From: Anastrepha obliqua
Lineage: Eukaryota; Arthropoda; Insecta; Diptera; Tephritidae
Length of the DNA: 64,000 bases
NCBI RefSeq assembly: GCF_027943255.1
Contig: NC_072895.1
Coordinates: forward strand, 73,906,001 to 73,970,000
Reading direction: 5' to 3'
Of the stretch, positions 34,001 to 44,579 are shown in pieces. Under the pieces are notes generated by a model. The model saw only the letters and a list, made by a program, of their open reading frames with translations, was not told where the DNA came from and searched no databases. Position 1 is the first letter of the stretch. Every line of letters starts with the position of its first letter. Made by a program: the position numbers and the translations under genes.

Positions 34001-34580
34001 TATGTTATGTTATGCTATGTTATGTTATGTTATGTTATGTTATGTTATGTTATGTTATGTTATGTTATGTTATGTTATGTTATGTTATGTTATGTTATGT
34101 TATGTTAAAGTATATTATGTTATGTTATGTTATGTTATGTTATGTTATGTTATGTTATGTTATGTTATGTTATGTTATGTTAAAGTATATTATGTTATGT
34201 TAATGTTAACTCATTCTCTATATCCATACAAAATATCTATCAAACAAATAAAATTAAAATATACTTTTGAAAAATGCAACCATTCAATCAGTATTTTCTT
34301 ATGACGTTGTCACGTTAAACTATCGTCAATAAACCGACTTTACAGACAACCTCTTTTTATTTTTACAATAGTTGAATATTTAGAATACGCGACTCTATAG
34401 GTTAAGGGTTTTGCTCTTAAGTATCTAAACTAAACGCACCTGACAGACATTTTTCGGAAAATTTTTCAAATTATTGAATATAATTTTTCCCAAAGAACAG
34501 TTAAAATCGTAAACTATTGGTGGCTTTGCGCCCATCCACACCCGCTCCTTTTCATCATAGTTACACTCAAAATTACACAT
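28076..34580 (-). CDS. Acyl-CoA ligase, luciferase/4CL-like (paralogue B)
   Basis: Tandem paralogue of the gene at 12737-21856, with the same predicted reaction and five-exon structure: 34580-34440, 29818-29611, 29473-29287, 29199-29083, 29015-28076 (1593 nt, 530 residues). All splice sites are kept and no stop interrupts it. Motifs are as in A: P-loop SSGTTGFPK, YGMTE, GWFHTGD, VDRKKEI, NGK. The last exon differs at 16 of 296 residues (about 95% identity). The changes include Ala303Val, Gly305Ala, Asn310Ser, Ile328Val and Tyr329Leu, near loops that line the acyl/luciferin pocket in this fold. It ends VTN, so there is no obvious peroxisomal signal. Intron 1 is 4.6 kb. Its 3' flank differs from A because the duplication breakpoint falls about 70 bases past the stop. 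Confidence 0.9.
30110..31588 (+). mobile_element. hAT element with 8-bp target duplication
   Basis: A 1479-bp element in intron 1 of ligase B. Ends are CAAGCCCGATGAGAGG and the complement of CTCTCCACGGCCCTG. ATGACAGC is duplicated at 30102-30109 and 31589-31596. The empty site, with a single ATGACAGC, is preserved in unit 1 at about 14754-14761, which proves the boundaries. GGGCCC-rich subterminal blocks are shared with 4534-4680. Only a fragment of the transposase remains. Confidence 0.92.
30890..31303 (+). pseudogene. hAT transposase C-terminal (dimerisation) fragment
   Basis: An open frame of 137 codons. Its second half (FPNICIALRIFCTLPVSVAGAE, then SFSALSRIKDYHRS and LATLYLE) is the conserved dimerisation region near the C terminus of hAT transposases, like ZMYM-type/DUF4371 proteins. 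The DDE catalytic residues and zinc finger are missing, so the fragment cannot transpose DNA. It might be translated from its own ATG, but there is no evidence that it is. Confidence 0.8.
31845..32145 (+). pseudogene. mariner transposase C-terminal relic (unit 2)
   Basis: Twin of 15000-15310, with the same LDLAPIK remnant of the last catalytic motif and the same stop-riddled tail. It lies in intron 1 of ligase B. Confidence 0.7.
32420..33220 (+). pseudogene. RTE-type LINE relic (unit 2)
   Basis: Twin of 17838-18600. It keeps RIDIRHLSIDFKADFGSTKRN and a few extra codons (LIRLW) that unit 1 has lost. The lack of the CACAGTGTG element just before it gives a near-empty site for that insertion. 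Confidence 0.78.
33304..34350. repeat. Insert with paired GACGTGATAACGTC repeats and microsatellite
   Basis: Two direct repeats of about 90 bp start at 33304 and 33701 (TTTTTGACGTGATAACGTCT, then GGCTGCACGCAC). The right end near 34303-34350 has a related inverted motif (GACGTTGTCACGTT). Between 33378 and 33455 the unit CGTTACCTTGCTCATTGC is repeated about five times with variation. The block is absent from unit 1, where the long-TIR transposon sits at the same intronic point. It may be a non-autonomous element whose family I do not recognise. No gene is supported inside. Confidence 0.6.
33821..34202. repeat. Pentanucleotide microsatellite (TATGT)n
   Basis: About 75 copies of TATGT with three interruptions (TATGC near 34011, AAAGTATAT near 34106 and 34181). 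Because 5 is prime to 3, all three forward frames read the same five-residue peptide repeat (MLCYV) without a stop, which produces long open frames that are not genes. Confidence 0.97.
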
Positions 34581-34811
34581 AGTTCACTTTATACTTTTCA
34601 ACTAATCATTCTTGATGATTTCTAAAGAACTGAAAGGTTCGCAAACTTGCAAACTCGTTAAATATGCAAGCAATTTAGTACATAAATTAAATATACAACC
34701 TACTGATAAGTATTTTAGTATCACATGGCGGAAAAAGTGATGCAACTTAATATTATTATCATACCAAACTAATTCCATAAGTGTGTTGATACTACATATA
34801 CATATAATCAG

Positions 34812-35070
34812 CTATTTGTTTGGTCAGAAGATGCATGACTAGCAATTCTGTAATTATACCGAAAATATATACTGTTAAGGCCTCCAACTAATTGTGTCAA
34901 GGGATTGCAAAATAATATTAATACTGATTAGAAACTGTCAATCCGTATTCTATTTAATCTAATCTAATAATCAGCTATTTGTTTGGTCAGAAGATGCATG
35001 ACTAGCAATTCTGTAATTATACCGAAAATATATACTGTTAAGGCCTCCAACTAATTGTGTCGAGGGATTG
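34812..35070. repeat. 163-bp tandem duplication (unit 2)
   Basis: Copies start at 34812 and 34975, the same period as in unit 1. The second copy is shorter here because about 60 bases before CAACAACACACG are missing. It lies just upstream of exon 1 of ligase B. Confidence 0.82.
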
Positions 35071-35292
35071 CAACAACACACGTTAACGTAACATAATGGA
35101 TCATTCGGAGGTTAAAACGACAGCGAATAAATAAAGTAACGACAACGCCTAAAACTTGGTTTAAATGGGCTTTCTTAATCGTATTACCCATCGAGATGCT
35201 GGAACCAATGTCGGTACAATACAGAGTCAATTTTTTGATTTTGCTACTGTTGAGTGTTTTTATTTCCGCCGTTTTTATTTTCTCCAAATGTA

Positions 35293-35493
35293 AGGAATTA
35301 TTTTAAAAAAGTAATTCCATATTTCCGATTCAAAGTGCTATCGGTCGTTTCCACTACTTTTCCATATCTTTCTGTTAGAGCACGAATTCCCCAACGGAAG
35401 AACTCCTCGTTATTTGAGGCGATACATAAATCTTTATAAATGTGAAACTGCTGCTCAGCCAGAGCATACCCGTATGCCATCGAGAGTGTATTA
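35293..35493 (-). pseudogene. mariner transposase 3' relic (unit 2)
   Basis: Twin of 22645-22845, with an identical short reading (EEFFRWGIRALTERYG). It is part of the 5' flank of ligase B. Confidence 0.68.
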
Positions 35494-36686
35494 GAGAATA
35501 CAGCAGGTGATGTATTTTATTTATGTTTTATTTGTATTATTTAAATTTATTATGTTTTATTTAAAACCTGTGGCCTTATTGAATCCCTCTATATGACAAC
35601 AAAGCCCATTGGCATTCGAGAATGATAGAATACAATATTGCGTCTTCTTAACTCGCTGGGAAATTACCTCTTTGTTTTACAATTTAAAAAAATAAGTAAA
35701 CATTTCTATGAAGTTTTGGCATGAGTTTGTTTTTTCTAAAAATTAACAAATCTTTTCTAATAATAATAATTTGAGGCATTGATTCCTCGATACCTGTACC
35801 TTCAAATAAATACTCAGTACTCTCCCCTGAATCAAATATTTTTTATCTTTCGAGTTTGATATTTGGTATTAATACAATTATCATTCATCAAAATCCATTT
35901 CATCATGTTAAAGTAGGTCATTTCAATTTGCCGTTACTTTTTTGAGCTTACTTAATTGAATTTACTTTTCTTGAAACTTCTGCGAATAATTTTTTCTGTG
36001 CGCAATGCACTGGCCTTGGGACATCTCCGTTATTATTTGAGAGATGTGCCACCCCAGTCAAACTCCCCACCTGGCAATGTCCTTGAATTGAATCATACCT
36101 GAGTGTTGGAGTTATGCAAATAATTGAATTAAAATTTTCAACGCCTAATTCGAGTAATTTTCGATATTAGAGTATGAAAGTATGTTGTCAATATTTACGT
36201 AATATTAAAATTTTAATTTTTATTCATAATCAGTAAACTTCGAACTTATGGGCCCACCCTAATAAAAGTGGGAATGGATGATTTCCCTATCTACCATGTG
36301 CATTTGTTTTTAATCTAATCTAAACGCCTTTGCGTGAACTGTTTCCTCTTCAATATACGAGTATTTATTTTAAGATAAAAAAATGCACATCGGCTTTTAT
36401 GACAAAGCGTTTTTTACTTGCTTAAAATTTATTGTATTATAAGCAAATATTTTTGTTATTTTCCCGCTCGAGTAGGCTTTAAAAAATGCGCTAAAGTCAC
36501 TATCAGTTCGAAATGAATACTTTTTTATCAGCTTTTTATTTTAAAAAAGTATATATGTATTTTTCTTGAAGCGTTTCTTCTTATTAAATACAATCTGTAA
36601 TACATAACAATCAGTATTAATTGAATTGAAATCTTGAAAAAATGACATTTGTAAGAACTCCCAATAGAGTCCATTACTTAAGTCTA

Positions 36687-37990
36687 CATTTTAAATCTTT
36701 GTGGCAGATCAGTAGCATAAAATTGTAAGTTTGCGTGGGATGTTGGATTGGCATGAAAGGTTTGACACCCGAGGATTTGGATGGTTAGCATGCCCGTTAT
36801 TACAAGTATGCTGATGTTGCCAATTTTTTCATCTACCGATAGCATTCCAAGATCACGATGAGTGTCCATATTGGCTTCGGTATTTTTTATACTTATATAC
36901 GCGAAGCTCATCGCCCAGCGAATGCTTTGATTTATGGCCAAGTAGCTACCTTCACTTTGAAAATATAGGATATCGCCGCGTAAGACGTCGTCGATCAAAA
37001 TGAATGCCTAAGTATTTAACGTGGTCCGTTTGGGGTATCTCGCAGTTGTTAAGATGCACTGCGGGACAAGTATCCTTGCAGATCGTGAAAGTTAATTGCG
37101 CTAATTTTACTTAATTGTTTTTATATTTCACTTCATGTATTTATTTTCATTTCATCATGTAATTGTGATTTTAGCAGCATAAAGAAATTATGCGGAAAAT
37201 TCATTTTTTAGTTTGGCCCTCGTGCCATACCTTGTCAATGCTTGTGCTATGTCTAGGGAGACAGCAACACAGTATTCTCTATTTTCCAATGTTTCTCTGG
37301 CGAAATTATATACAGATAGAAATTATATGTGTATATGCAGACCTGCTCGATGGTGGAGTTATGTTTTCTGAATCCAAACTGAGGCGCAGGGATAAGATTT
37401 CTTTGTGCAGTTATAGGGCTGAGCCGTTTTAGTAAAAGTTTTCCGAAGGCTTTCGGTAAAATAGGAAGCAGACTTATTGGTCTATAAGAGGACGCCATAC
37501 GTCTGTCTTAGTTATTAGGATTATGTCCGATGCTTTCCATCGCACTGGAAAATACTCTGTTTGATTCATTGTATTAAATATATACGTGACGAACTTAAAG
37601 CCGCAAGTACGTAGTTCCTTCAGTACTTTGCTCGTTATGAGATCGAATAGAGGTGCTCTGTTAGGCATTAATGCTTTGCATAATGTGCTTTTAATTATTT
37701 TTAAGAAAATTTGGGAATCGGAAAATCAATTTGGAAAGGAGTTCAGAGAAACTCGTATATTTTTTATCACCTTCTGAAGTTTTGTTAAGAAATGGGTGAA
37801 AAACATCTGAAAGAAATTTAACCAATTTATAGGCATTTGCTTTGTCGGTTTTTACCATCTGTGCACTAGATGATTTAAGTCACGCCTCATAGGATATTTT
37901 TTGTAACTTTGCATTGCGAATAATCCTTTGGTTCTGTTGATGATAAGTTATACAAGTAGTCATGTATTTCGAAATGTCTCGCCTCATTTA
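36687..37990 (-). pseudogene. Jockey-like LINE relic
   Basis: Minus-strand pieces of a Jockey-type ORF2 in broken frames. Around 37670-37480: DLITSKVLKELRTCG, YIFNTMNQTEYFPVRWK. Around 37490-37330: SSYRPISLLPILPKAFGKLL, then PQFGFRKHNSTIEQV. Near 37080-36980: CPAVHLNNCEIPQ, then VKYLGIHFDRR. The order and wording match Jockey-clade reverse transcriptases and their C-terminal part. The catalytic YADD stretch is deleted between the last two pieces. It begins exactly where duplication unit 2 ends. Confidence 0.75.
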
Positions 37991-38335
37991 GAGTTAGTTT
38001 AAATTATGATACTTTGTTACTGTATTCAAATTTCTTTCATCACTTAAGACAACTTCAATATACTTTAAGCCATAAAGCAAAGTTTTGAAAACCCCTTTAA
38101 TTTTGTTGTGATAAATCAGCTCCTACCTGCGTAGACAAATTTTACATTACACAGCGCAGAGACACAATTGAAGTTGTGGTGATCTAGCAAAGCTTTTTAT
38201 TATCTTTTCCTAGCAGCTCGACAATACGAATGCATTATTACATTGTGACACCACAATCTGCGATTTGCTAAGCGGATGAGAAAACCAACAGAGCCCGATT
38301 TAGAATGGTGGAGATTAATCTGTAGACATTTAATA
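37991..38335. other. Intergenic, nothing recognised
   Basis: About 340 bases of AT-rich DNA without a supported feature. Confidence 0.4.
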
Positions 38336-38337
38336 CT

Positions 38338-38595
38338 AGGGGTGGGACTATTCGAATAAAAATTATTCGAATAATAAAATCTTTTATTCGAGAGGTATTC
38401 GTAATTCGAATAATATTTATTCGAATTTTTTATTCGTTTATTCGAATAATGCTATTCGAATACCTCACTATTCAAATACCTCACTATTCGAATACCTCAC
38501 TATTCGAATACCTTACTATTCGAATACCTTACTATTCGAATACCTTACTATTCGAATACATCACTATTCGAATACTTCACTATTCGAATATTTTT
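38338..38595. repeat. TTCGAA-rich block with 16-bp minisatellite
   Basis: At 38452-38595 the unit CTATTCGAATACCTCA occurs nine times with minor changes; each carries the palindrome TATTCGAATA. The preceding 110 bases hold six more TTCGAA/ATTCGAATA motifs. It starts at AGGGGTGGGACTATTCGAAT, which looks like a hAT terminus, so these could be subterminal transposase-binding repeats. I find no matching right end. Confidence 0.8.
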
Positions 38596-39307
38596 GGTAA
38601 ATATTTATTTAGATTAGCGGACTACTAATCGGTTTATGTATATTACAAGTGCATGCACCATGAGAAGGGCCAATGTAATTTTTATATTTTTAAAAGCATT
38701 TTCTCCCTGATGTAAATGAATATATAGTGAGTGATTACTTTATATAAGCGTTTTTAGAGAAATAATTCATTTCAGTTCTCAGTCTCTCCGCCTACTTACA
38801 CTTTTATGTATTATTGCAAATATTTATGCATTCTCCAATTTTAGGTATAATCACATATTAGGGTGCATCACTCTTCATACAAAACAAATCGGTACAGTGT
38901 TTCTTTCGGAACATAAAATTCATTAATTTCTAAGACTTCTGTCAGAATTTTTCGGGAAAATATTAAGACATTTACTTGATTCCGCTGAAAGTACTTCCGG
39001 AAAGCTCATTATTTTGATTCCGTTGATAAAATTATCAAACAAATTTTTGGCAGAACTTTTAATCTTAAACTCTTCTGTCAGCTGAGTGAATTTCTTGGAA
39101 AAGGGTTTTCAAAATCTAATTTTGTTTATTAAAAACTCGATTTTTAAGGGGTTTCCAGATCAGTCCAGTTCAAGTAAATATCAGTTGTTTTCAGAATATT
39201 TTATCGGAATAAATTTTGTATGTAATTCCCGGAGAAAAGATTGAACTTTTTCTGGCAGCCTTATGTGCATATGTATACATATATTTATATGTATTATATA
39301 TACATAC
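38596..39307. other. Intergenic, nothing recognised
   Basis: AT-rich DNA with a TATACATA-type simple repeat at 39270-39315. No gene is supported. Confidence 0.4.
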
Positions 39308-39315
39308 ATATACAT

Positions 39316-39776
39316 TAGGCCGGGTTGATTTGTGGGGAGACAAAAAAATCGCCCATTGCTCTGTGAAAATCATATTCTAGGGATCAAAATAAGAAACTTT
39401 GCCGAAGGAACCATACCCCTAAAACGAATTCTGATGTCCCCCAATTTGGGTCGAACTTTTTAGTTTCTTTTCTCATGTAAAGGCAGAAAATGGTGATATT
39501 TTGAAATGGTTGTATGGGGAACCCCCCAGGGGAGTTCCAGGAGGTGTGCAACTGGCATGGGGGGATCGGCCGTCCAAAATTAGTGGGGGTCGGTCATACA
39601 TTTAGACTCGATTGGAGCACTCTAAATGGGTCAAAGTGAGATTTTTCGTTCGACCCAAATTGGTGGACATCAGAATTCGTTTTAGAGGTATGCTTCCTTC
39701 GGCAAAGTTTCTTATTTTGATCCTTAGAATACGATTTTCACAGAGCAATGAGCGATTTTTAAATCGACCCGCCCTA
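39316..39776. mobile_element. hAT-like MITE with long inverted repeats (copy 2)
   Basis: A 461-bp element, closely similar to 3297-3754, with the same TAGGCCGGGT and ACCCGCCCTA ends. The 8-bp duplication ATATACAT flanks it (39308-39315 and 39777-39784). A different target sequence of equal length supports an independent insertion by a hAT-type transposase. Confidence 0.9.
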
Positions 39777-39784
39777 ATATACAT

Positions 39785-41129
39785 ATACCGTGTTTTCAAA
39801 TATGATAAGCTCTTCTTGTAACCGACTTAATTACTGCCATATTTTTGTATTCATACTCATACAAGCATACAGAAATTTCAGACGCCAAAGAAATTGAAAT
39901 GAAAAGAAAAGTATGAAAATCAGAAATTATTTAATTAATTCCATGCACTGAAGCGCAAAAACTGCTAGTAATTCCATCCTTTCCTCCCTTTCCTTGCACG
40001 CCAGAAAAAACCCAATAGCAAAATTGACTGCACTACCAGAAGCACGAACACATAGTTATGTTTCTAAAGCAAGAGCAACAAGAATAAAAAAGGCAACAAC
40101 AATTTTTGCATCGGTTGAATATGGTGTCAGCGTTGCTAACGCAACAACGCTATTTCAGACAATTGTCATCCAGCAGCGTAACGCTCGAGGAGATGGCAGA
40201 AGCAGGTGTTTGCCAATAGTAGCAGCAGCGTGATTTAACAACACGCTTTATTTTCTAGGTATCCTTTTTTGGGCGAAAGCAACAGCACTTAATTATTTTA
40301 AATGCATTGTTTGAACAACATTTTTTACGAGAATTGTTGCCGGCTACATTTGTCACGCCAGTGTTGCTGTAGAATGCCTATATATGTATGTATGGTGTGT
40401 TGTGTGTTGGGTTGCAACATCTCGTGTATCAGTTCGCTGTGAGCATCAGGTGGCGTAAAATGTGCGTTACTATGGTGATGGTTACATTAAACGTTCTCCA
40501 TTGGCAGCAGCAGCAAGTGGTTGCAATCTGTCACACGCACCGCCGCAAATAACTGGCAATGTGCCAAGAGTGGACATGAGCAGATAAAGTAATTTTTACT
40601 CAGTTACTCGTATTGCAAAGTTCGTTGTAATTATGTGAGGTGGTTAATCGGTAAAAAAAAATATTTTTAACCTAAGTGCCATAAATGTTAGGAATCCATA
40701 AGATAAGTTTTTGATATGTTAGCCTATTTTCTCAGGGTTTTCTGCAGTTATATGAATATTTAAGCAAAATTTTATGGACCAGAATAAATATTAGCAAAAG
40801 ATATCAACTAACGGTTAAGAGAATGCAGGGGATTGCCCATATCGCCGTACCGCTACTCGTTCTACTACTGTTCTATTATTTTACTTTTTACATTAACTTA
40901 CGATAACCTTTTATTTTTGTTTACAAAAACTGACTACCATATCTTGACTATCTTCATAGTCTTTTTTTCATTTTTCCACTTCAAAATCTTTTATTCTATA
41001 GTCTTTGATATCAGTTTTGATAAGCAGTGAGCAACTGTTTTTATTTTCATACTAGCACGAGTACACCGAGCACACTGTGGCGGGCTCGATCAGTTAGCAA
41101 AGATATACATATATACCATATAATTAGCC
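39785..41129. other. Intergenic, nothing recognised
   Basis: The region 39960-40560 is richer in GC and in CAG/CAA triplets than its surroundings (for example GCAGCAGCAGCAAGTGG near 40505), which can mark host regulatory or untranslated sequence in flies. No exon with clear splice sites was found. Confidence 0.35.
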
Positions 41130-41348
41130 CGTACACCCTTTTTGGGTGTTTAGCCGAGCTCCTCCTTCTACATATTTGTGGCGTGCGTCTTGATGTTGTT
41201 CCACAAATGGAGGGACCTACAGTTTCAAGCCGATTCCGAACGGAAGTTATTTTTATGATAATATTTTTCATAGCAGAAATACGCCAGGAGGTTTGCCATT
41301 GCCTGCCGAGCGGCGACCGCTATTAGAAAAATGTTTTTATTAATTTTG
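41130..41348 (-). mobile_element. tRNA-derived SINE, headless (copy 3)
   Basis: It carries the SINE body (TTAGCCGAGCTCCTCC, then CCACAAATGGAGGGACCTAC and GCGACCGCTATTAGAAAA) but stops at ATTAATTTTGG before the tRNA-like head. It is therefore 5'-truncated, as happens in target-primed reverse transcription. Confidence 0.8.
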
Positions 41349-41649
41349 GTGTTTCGAATACTTTTGTTTGTGGGCAAAGATAATATTATTATATTTGCTG
41401 TTGGTGACAAACTTGAAGCAGTCCTCTAACGAACATTTGGCACCCGAAAACTGAGTTAAACAGAAGTTTATTAGACCGGCTTGCAAGATACAACACTCGA
41501 GGCTTTAAGTTGGAAAATGCACCCCAGCCGGGTGCAACAAACCCGAACTTTTTAAATTTTAGTGATATACAAAATTTGATGTTTTTAAACTCTGTACCAC
41601 CTTGGCATTAACTTTGGCTATGTGAAAATTTACGTTCAGTAAAATAACT

Positions 41650-43560
41650 GCCATCCAAGAGATGCCATGGACCTGGCAAGGCAAGAAAACCATAGGACCT
41701 GGCGACGTCTACTACAGCTGCCATGTAAAGGAGCGCAAATTCGGTGTCGGATTTGTTGTAGGAGAGAGATTTCGTCGCCAAGTACTGTCTATCACTCCGG
41801 TGGACGAGCGTCTCGCAATAATCCGCATCAAATCCTGTTTTTTTAACATCTCGCTAATTTGCGTCCATGCCCCGACGGAAGAAAAGGACGATGCGACCAA
41901 AGATTCCTTCTATGAGCGCGTGATTGGCGACTTCAACGCCAGGCTGGGCAAGGAGGGAATTTTTGGTCCCACAGTCGGAAAATTCAGCCTGCACAACGAA
42001 ACATACGTTAACGAACAGAGGCTGATCGACTTCGCCGGGGCCCGGAACATGGTACTGTGCAGCACCAGATTCCAGCATAAAAAAATACACCAGGCAACGT
42101 GGCTATCTCCTGATCGGAAAACGCGAAACCAGATCGATCATGTTGTGATAGATGGAAGACACGCTTCTAGTGTTTTAGATGTACGTACGATCTGAGGATC
42201 CAACATCGACTCGGATCATTACCTTGTTGCAGCCAAATTACGCACACGCCTCTGTGCAGCGAAAAGCGTACATCTAACTACACAAAGAATGTTCGACATC
42301 GAAAAGCTGCAATCACAACAAACAGCCAGAAGATTCGCCACTCGCCTCTCACTCGTGCTCTCAGAGGGTACTCCCCAACAAACCGGCATGCACGAGCAAT
42401 GGAGCAACATTTCTCGTTCTCTACGTACCGCCACCAAAGAAGAAATCGGATTCGGCGAGCCCTGTTACCGCGAGATTAGTCTTCTAAATATCGCCTATAA
42501 GGTTCTAGCGAGCGTATTGTGTGAAAGGCTGAAGCCCACCGTCAACCAACTGATTGGACCTTATCAGTGTGGCTTTAGACCTGGAAAGTCTACCATCGAC
42601 CAAATATTCACAATACGCCAAATCCTGGAAAAAACCTACGAAAGGAGAATCGACACACACCATCTTTTCGTCGATTTCAAAGCTGCATTCGACAGTACGA
42701 AAAAGAGTTTCATGTATGCCACGATGTCTGAATTTGGTATCCCCACAAAACTAATACGGCTATCAAAGACGACGTTGCTCAACACCAGCAGCGCCGTCAG
42801 AATTGGGAAGGACCTCTCCGAGCCGTTTGTTACCAAATGAGGTTTCAGACAGGGTGACTCGCTGTCGTTTGACTTCTTTAACCTGATGTTGGAGAGGATC
42901 GTACGAGCCGCAGAACTTAAACGCTCAGGCACAATTTTTTATAAGAGCGTACAATTGTTGGCGTATGTCGATGATATCGACATCATCGACCTTAACAATC
43001 GCGCTGTTAGTTCTGCCTTCTCCAAACTGAATAAAGAGGCAAAGCGAATGGGTCTGGTGGTGAACGAGAACAAAACGAAGTACCTCCTGTCATCACACAA
43101 ACAGTCGGCGCACTCGCGTATCGGCACCCACGTCACTGTTGACAGTTATGATTTCGAACGTAGAATCTCTCTTGCCAACAAGTGCTACTTGAGACTAAGT
43201 AGGCAATTGAGTAGTAAAGTCCACTCTCGACGAACAAAACTAACACTCTACTCGACTCTCATTATGCCCGACCTAACATATGGCGCAGAAGCTTGGACGA
43301 TGACAACATCCGATGAAGCGACGCTTGGAGTGTTTGAGAGAAAGATTCTGCGTAAGATTTTTGAACCTTTGCTCGTTGGCAACGGCGAATATCGCAGGCG
43401 ATGGACCGATGAGCTGTATGAGCCTTACGACGACATAGACATAGCGCAGCGAATAAGAACGAGCGGCTACGTTGGCTGGGTCATGTCGTCCGAATGGATA
43501 CAAACGCTCCGGCTCTGAAAGTATTCGATGCGGTACCAGCTGGTGGTATAGGGTGGGCCA
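41650..43560 (+). pseudogene. RTE-type LINE, internally deleted
   Basis: An endonuclease part (41662-42195) shows KKTIGPGDVYYSCH, KFGVGFVVGE, HAPTEEKDD, GDFNARLGKEG and NQIDHVVIDGRH, as in AP-type endonucleases of LINEs. Reverse-transcriptase parts follow: REISLLNIAYKVL near 42470, QCGFRPGKSTIDQIF near 42565, THHLFVDFKAAFDS near 42655, and LAYVDDIDII near 42958 with the catalytic YxDD. The C-terminal part has YGAEAWTM and FERKILRKIF. A stop replaces the Arg before GFRQGD at 42838. Three segments are missing: within the endonuclease, between it and the RT, and after VTVDSYDF. It resembles the RTE elements often mis-annotated as craniofacial development protein 2. The clade is inferred. Confidence 0.85.
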
Positions 43561-44579
43561 TATAAAATTTGCTTTATTATTTAAACTTTATGGCTAGAAA
43601 ATACTTAACAAAAGTATGTTTGTAAAAGATCTCAAAATAAAGAGACCACAGCTCAAATTCAGTTCAATGAATGAGCTATGCTTTTAAAGCAAAGATTACA
43701 TACATATGTATTTGCACATACATATGTAGATATAAGTTAACCCTCCGTTGTACACCACTTTTTAAACCTTCGGTTGTACACCTCGGGTCTAGCTATGCAT
43801 TTACAAGCATTTGTATGGGAATATACGGCAAATGCGCGATCATTTATAAGCATGTATTGCGAAAGACAGAAAAAAAATATTCACTGAAAATATTTCAGTT
43901 TGTAAAGAAAAACATTTTTTGTTCCTTTTTGTTTTTGTTCTTTATTTTGACTCAATTCGAAAAAGTTTGAAGAAACAAAACGCGATAGCAATAAAATTTA
44001 TAATGCAATATGAAATGATCTTTATTATAGGTTCGGGGGAAGGCAAGCGAAACATGTATATGAGACTTTTGAGTGCTGCTGACATACTGGATTCATGCAT
44101 GCAGTACAATAAAAAATAGTTTTTTTCGACGAACTCTATCGCCCCATTATAAACAAAGACGACAATCTCTTTTCGCTGCAAGTGTATCGGCACCGGTTGG
44201 TTGATTAACTACAAATTCACAGGGATATTTCTTTTTTTGTTGAAAAATGATTCCATAGCCAAACGAGTAGTAAATTGAGAAATAATGCAGTGATTATTCA
44301 TACGATTTTCGATGTTTGCAACGGCCAATGTATTCGATAAAGTCGTCAAAAAATTGCGCCTAGCATCACTTTTTCTAAGCCTATCAACTTCCTTGCAAAT
44401 ACAAAACGCTGCCAATGCCATGACATCCAACAAGTTGCAAAAGAAAGCAAAGGTCCATCGATTTGTTGGCCGTTTTGATGTGAAATGTGTGACCATTTGA
44501 TCCATACAATCGCCGCCAGCTTTATGTGCATTATAATATAAAATGGCCGATGGTTTTTTTGCCTCGCCATGGTTTTAAA

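Larger units (their letters stand above)
28006..36683. repeat. Segmental tandem duplication, unit 2
   Basis: The second unit, 8.7 kb, joins unit 1 at ACTTAAGTCTAATCCACA (28000-28017 region) and ends at 36683, where unique DNA begins with CTACATT. It contains ligase paralogue B with 2.1 kb of uninterrupted 5' flank. It carries a hAT insertion (30110-31588) and a microsatellite-bearing block (33304-34350) that unit 1 lacks. Confidence 0.93.

Noticed and set aside
33789..34304. Long open frames of 93-171 codons encoding a five-residue repeat
   Set aside because: They are the pentanucleotide array read in all three frames; no unique coding sequence is present.
39994..40233. 79-codon frame in a GC-richer region
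   Set aside because: Biased Ala/Thr/Arg composition from CAA/GCA triplets, with no recognisable domain; could be untranslated host sequence.
43545..43735. AGGGTGGGCCATATAAAATT as a Tc1-like terminal repeat
   Set aside because: No partner end, TA duplication or transposase fragment was found nearby.
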